From Clostridiales bacterium (GTDB lineage Bacteria; Bacillota; Clostridia; Christensenellales; Pumilibacteraceae), in contig JAIEBL010000142.1 in NCBI GenBank assembly GCA_029069015.1, positions 1 to 5,449 on the forward strand: 5,449 nucleotides of DNA, given 5' to 3'. The position numbers and the translations under genes are program-made. The notes beneath the pieces were generated by a model, which did no database searches, was not told the origin of the DNA, and saw only the letters and a program-made list of their open reading frames with translations. Positions 1-3,848 of the stretch are shown here, one piece after another; position 1 is the stretch's first letter, and each line of letters starts with the position of its first letter.

Positions 1-173
1 GCGATGGGCCCCGGCGTAGACTCGGAAACGGCGATAAAGTTCATGAGCGCTTCTTCCGTAAGCCAACCGTGCACGAGGCACTCTTCGCGAATAATCGAAA
101 TCATGCCCATGCCACCGCCGAACGAGAGCGCGCCCACTTTGAGAAAGGAAAGAAACAACCGCAAGTAAATCAT
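1..173 (-). CDS. Chromate transporter (CHR family), second half-protein of a pair, C-terminus cut by window edge
   Basis: Only the first 57 residues are inside the window. The ATG lies inside the stop of the upstream CHR gene (ATGA overlap), and GGAGG at 181-185 sits 7 nt before it, embedded in the upstream gene's last codons, so the start is well supported. Visible hallmarks of the CHR domain are the first amphipathic/membrane segment with FLKVGALSFGGGMGM (residues 10-24) and SESTPGPIA (50-58). The same two blocks occur in the upstream gene, so the two are paralogues. Known biology: Bacillota often encode single-domain (about 180-200 aa) CHR proteins as adjacent pairs that work together in chromate efflux at the cytoplasmic membrane (for example ywrB/ywrA of B. 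subtilis). The true substrate here is inferred from family only; many CHR members are untested. Translational coupling to the upstream gene fits equal production of two partners. Confidence 0.9.
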   Translation of the reverse strand, partial: MIYLRLFLSFLKVGALSFGGGMGMISIIREECLVHGWLTEEALMNFIAVSESTPGPI

Positions 174-907
174 TGGGCTTCCTCCCCGTTCGTATCTGCC
201 TCTTCCTGTTTACCCTGCGCCGCGGAATCGTTCGCCTTTTCGGTTTTGCGCGCACGGATAATGCCGATCCCATACGCAATCAGCCCGACCACGCCGCCGA
301 TCAGAATAAAAAAGACGGACGAAAAATTCACCGCAAGCAAGGAAAACGCGATGAGTAGGCCGAACGCCGCCACGAACAAAACCATGCCGAGCGGCGTCTT
401 TTTCAGACCGCGGAACATTTTGATGCCCGCCGAAAGAATCAGAAAAACAACGCAAGCCTGTATGCCGCGAAAGGCGTAGGCTACGTATTTGAACTTTAAA
501 AAGGCGTCAAAAAAGAGAGAAATCGCAAAAATGATCGCAAACGAAGGAATGCAGACCGCAAGCGTGGCAACCAGTGCGCCGCTGAATTTGCCCACCTTAT
601 ACCCTATGTACGTTGCGCAGTTGATGGCAACCGGTCCGGGCGTGGATTCGGCAATCGCGATAACGTCGGTAAACTCGTCGCGCCCTATCCACTTTTTGCG
701 CTCCACGAATTCCCGTTCCAAAAGCGCGATCATAGCGTAACCGCCGCCGAATGTAAACAGTCCGATTTTAAAATACGTAAAAAACAGTTCTAAGAGCGTC
801 CTGCCCTTTTTCTTCCGCGGCGTAGGCTCGTTCTCGTTTACTTGCGCGTTTTCTTCGCCCGCGCTTTCTTCCGCGCACTTTTCCTCTTTTTCGACTTGTT
901 TGTCCAT
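170..907 (-). CDS. Chromate transporter (CHR family), single-domain, with charged N- and C-terminal extensions
   Basis: A 245-aa membrane protein with one CHR domain at about residues 37-220. Hallmarks are FKIGLFTFGGGYAMI (46-60), AESTPGPVAIN (86-96) and GYKVG (102-106), followed by hydrophobic segments near 107-135, 141-163, 172-193 and 196-217. The family transports chromate or related oxyanions, normally as an obligate pair with the neighbouring half-protein. I chose ATG at 907 because AAGG, overlapping the permease stop, precedes it by 8 nt; an in-frame TTG at 937 lies inside the permease gene and has no ribosome site. The gap to the permease stop is 10 nt and the next CHR gene overlaps by 4 nt, so it sits mid-operon. 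Unusual for a half-size CHR protein are a 35-residue Lys/Glu-rich leader ending in RKKKG and an acidic Gln/Glu-rich tail after residue 220. Family assignment is strong; substrate is inferred. Confidence 0.93.
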   Translation of the reverse strand: MDKQVEKEEKCAEESAGEENAQVNENEPTPRKKKGRTLLELFFTYFKIGLFTFGGGYAMIALLEREFVERKKWIGRDEFTDVIAIAESTPGPVAINCATYIGYKVGKFSGALVATLAVCIPSFAIIFAISLFFDAFLKFKYVAYAFRGIQACVVFLILSAGIKMFRGLKKTPLGMVLFVAAFGLLIAFSLLAVNFSSVFFILIGGVVGLIAYGIGIIRARKTEKANDSAAQGKQEEADTNGEEAQ

Positions 908-917
908 ACCGCCTGCC

Positions 918-2588
918 TTATACGCTGATACGGTCAAGCTTATGCTGACAAGTGCGGTACAAACGAATAGACACGGGAATGCCGACGGCGAGCACGCATG
1001 CGTACAGAATCGACCACGAAACGGCTAAGCAAACCACGCGAGAACACCCCGCGTCCCCCAAGAAATAGTACGCAACGAACGCCGCGACGATGAGCGCGAG
1101 CGAAAAGCCCATATTGGCGAACATGGGGACCATGGCGTTTGCGCTGTGCTTGACGGCTTCGTTGGGCGTCTTCCAATCGAGCTTGGGTTTGGAAAGGTCG
1201 AAGAACATACCGAAGTGCACGAACGATATGAGATACAGCACGAGAAAAGGTATGCCCAGCAACAAGAACGATACGTCGAATGCGAGAATACAAAGCACCG
1301 TAAAGCCTAACAGCGACGAAATCGCGCCCACGAGCATATACAAGAAAGATTTTGCCTTAACGAGCGTTACCGCGCTCACAGGCAACAATTTGCAGTAGCA
1401 GAACTTTTCACCCTCGCGCGTGAACGCAGTGGATGCGCCCACGTTCATCCCCGCGCCCATGGCAAGGATAAACCACAAATAGATCAGTCGATTGAAATCC
1501 CCCGTCACACCGCCGAATGTAGCGCCATTCGTCATCGTCATAAACGCCGAGAAGCCGAGTAGTAGCGGACACATCACGACGCCGAACAAGCATTGGAACG
1601 CAAAGGCAGGCGTGCGCACGAGCTCGCGCCATTCTTTCACAAAGATGGCTTTGGTGAGGCCCGTGGTCTTATACGAGCCGTTTTTCTTTTGCGCTTTCGC
1701 CGCCCCCTCGAGCACGGCGGCAGCACCCCTGCGGTACACGGCAACCGAGAGCAATACGGAGAGCGCCCCCATGACTGCCACGCACCCCAAAAAGATCAGA
1801 AAACCGATCGGTGCGGATGCGCCCGCACTAAGTCCGAAAAAGGGCAACAAGAGTGCACCTTTTACGAGCACATACACGGGATAGAACGCTTTGCAAACTT
1901 TTTGCATTGCTTCGCGGAATTTGAGAAGCACTTCGAGCGGATCTTCCGTTTCCATAAACTTCTGAAAACGCATCATCAGAAGGTAGTACCCGACGAAAAA
2001 TGCGGCAACGAGCATGATGGCTGCAATCGAACCCGCCGCGCCCCGTTTTTTAAAGAACGACACGATATACATGACGGGAACGGCGATGATTGCCGCAAAG
2101 AACAGCGGAATGCAGGGCATGAGCACCACCATAAAGGGCAGTAAAACGTAGAACAGCACGCTCACTTTCATAAACGCCGCCGCCGTAATGGCGCAAGGCA
2201 GTAAGATTGCCGCCATAAGCACCGTTTCGCACGCATACACCACGAAGAGCTTTGCCGCATAGATGGTCACGGGTTTTATGGGTAAAGCGGAAAAGAATTC
2301 CGTATCGCGTGAAAAATACAGGTTGTTGAGCACCGCCACCACGCCGAACACGAAGACGACAAAGATAGCGATTATGAAAAGAAGCGTCAGTAACTCGCTT
2401 TGAACTTCCAGAAGCGTTGCAAGGCTACCGAATATATACGCTACGTAGACGAGCACGGCTTCAATCAGAACGTACGCAAGAGAAAGCAAGATCACGGTTG
2501 CCCACCGCTTGCGCTTTTTCGTTTTGGTGCGGTCGCGCGCAAACATGTGCCGAAACAATAGCCGAACGATCAAAAACAGATTACGCAT
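918..2588 (-). CDS. ABC-2 type transporter permease, about 12 membrane segments
   Basis: A 556-aa integral membrane protein, the partner of the ATPase encoded just upstream. Hydrophobic segments lie at roughly 31-52, 67-88, 112-137, 143-178, 186-205, 262-284, 331-350, 366-388, 412-435, 438-458, 494-511 and 517-541. Two halves repeat the same idea: after the second segment comes RDTEFFSALPIKP (94-106), and in the second half REGEKFCYCKLLPVS (391-405) before an AK/KAK residue pair. The cytoplasmic block SKPKLDWKTPNEAVK (466-480) is also typical of the long Clostridia/Bacilli permease family that I recall as Pfam ABC_tran_2 (name from memory). ATG at 2588 overlaps the ATPase stop by 8 nt, and AAAAGG lies 9 nt upstream, indicating coupled translation. 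The doubled architecture suggests that one polypeptide supplies both halves of the membrane channel. Substrate and direction are not readable from sequence; export of a peptide, lipid or drug is a family-level guess. Confidence 0.9.
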   Translation of the reverse strand: MRNLFLIVRLLFRHMFARDRTKTKKRKRWATVILLSLAYVLIEAVLVYVAYIFGSLATLLEVQSELLTLLFIIAIFVVFVFGVVAVLNNLYFSRDTEFFSALPIKPVTIYAAKLFVVYACETVLMAAILLPCAITAAAFMKVSVLFYVLLPFMVVLMPCIPLFFAAIIAVPVMYIVSFFKKRGAAGSIAAIMLVAAFFVGYYLLMMRFQKFMETEDPLEVLLKFREAMQKVCKAFYPVYVLVKGALLLPFFGLSAGASAPIGFLIFLGCVAVMGALSVLLSVAVYRRGAAAVLEGAAKAQKKNGSYKTTGLTKAIFVKEWRELVRTPAFAFQCLFGVVMCPLLLGFSAFMTMTNGATFGGVTGDFNRLIYLWFILAMGAGMNVGASTAFTREGEKFCYCKLLPVSAVTLVKAKSFLYMLVGAISSLLGFTVLCILAFDVSFLLLGIPFLVLYLISFVHFGMFFDLSKPKLDWKTPNEAVKHSANAMVPMFANMGFSLALIVAAFVAYYFLGDAGCSRVVCLAVSWSILYACVLAVGIPVSIRLYRTCQHKLDRISV

Positions 2589-3345
2589 GCTCGCCCGCCT
2601 TTTCCGTGTGCACTGCCGTTTCTTCTGCGCCCGCCACCGACAGGAAGACTTCTTCGAGCGATTGATCGCCCTTTGCCGCCTTGATTTCGTCGAGCGTGCC
2701 CTCGAGCAACAGCTTACCCTTTACGATAATGCCCACGCGGTCACAGATCTTTTCGGCGACTTCGAGAACGTGCGTCGAGAAAAACACCGTCTTCCCCGCC
2801 TCGCAATGCGCACGCATCAGTTCCTTTAAGCAAAAGGAGGATTGCGGGTCTAAGCCCGTCATCGGCTCGTCCAATATCCATAAATCCGGGTCGTGGATCA
2901 GCGCGCCGATGATATTGATTTTTTGCTTCATACCGTGCGAATACGTTTTGATCTGCGAATCGTACGCATTCGTAAGCTCGAATTTTTCGAGTAAGGCCTC
3001 GGCGCGTTTTTTACGCGTCGCAACGTCCACGCCGTAAATATCCGCCAAAAAGTTGACGTACTCTCTGCCCGTCAGCTTATCGTAGAGAATGTGGCTGTCC
3101 GAAACATACCCGATATGGCGTTTGGCTTCGATCGTGTCACTGCGCAGATCGTGCCCGCACACCGTAATTTTCCCTTCGCCGTACTGCAAAATACCCGTCA
3201 CGATTTTGATCGTCGTGGTTTTGCCCGCACCGTTCGGCCCTAAAAAGCCGTAAATCTCGCCCGCCTTTAACGTAAGGTTCAGATCGTCTACCGCTTTATG
3301 CGCCGACCCGCCGTACGTCTTGGTCAAATGTTCGATGGTTAACAT
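2581..3345 (-). CDS. ABC transporter ATP-binding protein (ABC-2 exporter class)
   Basis: A complete 254-aa nucleotide-binding subunit that should power the permease encoded next to it. Motifs in order: Walker A GPNGAGKTT (36-44), a Q-loop region GYVSDS (79-84) lacking the usual glutamine, the ABC signature in the form YSHGMKQK (135-142) instead of LSGGQ, Walker B LWILDEP (155-161) with the catalytic E160, D-loop GLDP (164-167), and switch histidine H192 in FFSTH. The YSxGMKQ signature is common in CcmA/NatA/Ecs/bacitracin-type exporter ATPases. ALIHDPD followed by Walker B also fits that class. The ATG is supported by AAAGGAG 5 nt upstream. It is the first gene of the minus-strand operon, behind a sigma-A-like promoter, and overlaps the permease gene by 8 nt. 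The tail after residue 235 is a short Glu/Ala-rich extension with no recognised motif. Function as an ABC ATPase is certain; the cargo is unknown. Confidence 0.96.
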   Translation of the reverse strand: MLTIEHLTKTYGGSAHKAVDDLNLTLKAGEIYGFLGPNGAGKTTTIKIVTGILQYGEGKITVCGHDLRSDTIEAKRHIGYVSDSHILYDKLTGREYVNFLADIYGVDVATRKKRAEALLEKFELTNAYDSQIKTYSHGMKQKINIIGALIHDPDLWILDEPMTGLDPQSSFCLKELMRAHCEAGKTVFFSTHVLEVAEKICDRVGIIVKGKLLLEGTLDEIKAAKGDQSLEEVFLSVAGAEETAVHTEKAGEHA

Positions 3346-3350
3346 ATCCG

Positions 3351-3357
3351 CTCCTTT
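3351..3357 (-). promoter_or_regulatory. Strong ribosome binding site of the ABC ATPase gene
   Basis: AAAGGAG on the minus strand, 5 nt before the ATG at 3345. It is among the best Shine-Dalgarno matches in the window and fixes the start of the operon's first gene. Confidence 0.85.
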
Positions 3358-3380
3358 GTTCGCATTATGCAGATACTAAG

Positions 3381-3410
3381 AGTATAAACCCCTTCTCTGC
3401 GGTTTGTCCA
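3381..3410 (-). promoter_or_regulatory. Sigma-A-like promoter of the ABC/CHR operon
   Basis: Minus-strand -35 TGGACA (3405-3410, 5 of 6 to TTGACA) and -10 TATACT (3381-3386, 5 of 6 to TATAAT), separated by 18 bp. Transcription would start near 3374, giving a leader of about 29 nt that contains the AAAGGAG ribosome site. The -10 box is half of a small inverted repeat, ATACT-CTT-AGTAT (3373-3385), which could be a binding site for a regulator or chance. Spacing, orientation and position relative to the first gene all fit; no experimental support is available. Confidence 0.6.
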
Positions 3411-3467
3411 GTACAAACGGACTCTTTCCGCAATCTTTTTCGTTTTTCGGGCTTCCGTACATAATGA

Positions 3468-3496
3468 TTGCAGAATGAGTATAGTCTAATTATAAT
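3468..3496 (+). promoter_or_regulatory. Candidate promoter of the XRE regulator gene
   Basis: TTGCAG (3468-3473), which keeps the TTG of a -35 box, is followed after 17 bp by a perfect TATAAT (3491-3496). The start site would be near 3503, about 37 nt before the ATG. The -10 lies inside the perfect palindrome at 3485-3500, the classical arrangement for self-repression by a small dimeric HTH protein. A competing reading is TAGAAT at 3528-3533, which would place the start at the ATG itself but has no -35. Confidence 0.5.
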
Positions 3497-3506
3497 TAGA
3501 AGTCGA
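3478..3506 (-). promoter_or_regulatory. Possible second, upstream promoter toward the ABC operon
   Basis: Minus-strand TCGACT (3501-3506, 4 of 6 to the -35 consensus) and TATACT (3478-3483, 5 of 6 to the -10) are 17 bp apart. The spacer (3484-3500) is almost exactly the 16-bp palindrome. If real, it would give a leader of about 125 nt ahead of the ATPase gene and would be directly occluded by a protein bound to the palindrome. The weak -35 and AT-rich context make chance quite possible. Confidence 0.3.
3485..3500. promoter_or_regulatory. Perfect 16-bp palindrome, probable XRE operator O1
   Basis: TCTAATTATAATTAGA reads identically on both strands. It covers the TATAAT box of the plus-strand promoter and lies about 40 bp upstream of the XRE gene. 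It shares the outer CTAA-N6-TTAG frame with a second dyad 31 bp downstream, so both are probably recognised by the same dimer. Assignment to the adjacent XRE protein is inferred from position. Confidence 0.6.
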
Positions 3507-3516
3507 GTGATTTTTG

Positions 3517-3530
3517 CTAACATAAGTTAG
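3517..3530. promoter_or_regulatory. Second dyad, probable XRE operator O2
   Basis: CTAAC-ATAA-GTTAG, a 5-bp inverted repeat with a 4-bp centre that conserves CTAA-N6-TTAG of the palindrome at 3485-3500. Its centre is 31 bp from the first, close to three helical turns, so two dimers would bind the same face of the DNA. It ends 9 nt before the XRE start codon and would also block transcription or ribosome access there. Confidence 0.5.
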
Positions 3531-3539
3531 AATATTCGT

Positions 3540-3773
3540 ATGCAGAACAATATCAAAAAATTCAACAGGCAGGTTTTTGCCGACAGGCTGAAAGAGCTCA
3601 GAACGGAAAAAAAGATCGGACAAAATCAGCTTGCCGAAGAATTGGGACTGAGCAATGCAAGCATAAGCTATTGGGAAACGGGCAAGCAAGAACCGAGCGC
3701 GTCGGCTCTATTCAAGCTTGCGCAATATTTCGACGTTGGACTCGATTACCTGTTGGGACTCAAAGACTACTGA
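3540..3773 (+). CDS. Small XRE/Cro-type helix-turn-helix transcriptional regulator
   Basis: A 77-aa protein that is almost entirely one HTH_3/XRE domain (residues 13-73) with a 12-residue basic leader and no sensor or partner domain. The HTH is clear: scaffold helix QNQLAEEL (28-35), turn GLS, recognition helix around SNASISYWE (38-46), the family motif YWETGKQEPS (44-53), then ALFKLAQYFDV (56-66) and DYLLG (69-73). Such proteins bind DNA as dimers at short inverted repeats, usually as repressors. ATG at 3540 is the only plausible start: an in-frame TAG lies 12 nt upstream and no other start precedes the HTH. There is no recognisable Shine-Dalgarno sequence before it, so translation may be weak or leaderless. 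It is divergent from the ABC/CHR operon, with two matching dyads between them, and convergent with the GH94-like gene. Family certainty is high; the regulated genes are inferred. Confidence 0.92.
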   Translation: MQNNIKKFNRQVFADRLKELRTEKKIGQNQLAEELGLSNASISYWETGKQEPSASALFKLAQYFDVGLDYLLGLKDY

Positions 3774-3799
3774 CCTGAAACGTCTGCGCTCAGCATAAT

Positions 3800-3839
3800 A
3801 ATAGCACTCTGAAAGATTTATTACTTTTAGAGTGCTATT
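3800..3839 (+). terminator. Long hairpin between convergent genes, probable terminator of the XRE gene
   Basis: Left arm 3800-3815 pairs with right arm 3824-3839 around an 8-nt loop (3816-3823): 16 pairs including one G-U at 3811/3828, with a core of AATAGCACTCT against AGAGTGCTATT. It begins 26 nt after the XRE stop and ends 9 nt beyond the GH94-like stop on the other strand, so it may serve both. The G-U pair becomes a C-A mismatch in a minus-strand transcript, which makes the plus-strand hairpin the stronger one. The T-tract after it is poor (ATTTC), so release may be inefficient. The outer arms also resemble the HrcA/CIRCE element, but the spacer is wrong for it. Confidence 0.65.
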
Positions 3840-3848
3840 TCAATATTC

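Noticed and set aside
69..479. Plus-strand open frame opposite the two CHR genes
   Set aside because: It crosses the coupled junction of two clear CHR genes and encodes no recognisable protein; a shadow of coding bias.
908..937. Longer version of the CHR gene starting at an in-frame TTG at 937
   Set aside because: The TTG lies inside the permease coding sequence and has no ribosome site, whereas ATG at 907 has AAGG 8 nt upstream and begins a sensible leader.
1593..2144. Plus-strand open frame opposite the permease gene
   Set aside because: Composition is His/Arg/Glu-rich with no domain or start signal; complementary to clear membrane-segment codons.
3376..3389. A third XRE operator at the main ABC operon promoter
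   Set aside because: One CTAA half-site is present at 3376-3379, but the matching TTAG is absent at the required spacing, so there is no third dyad.
3430..3471. GCAATC / GATTGC inverted repeat in the divergent region
   Set aside because: Only six bases per arm with 30 nt between them; expected by chance and not aligned with either promoter.
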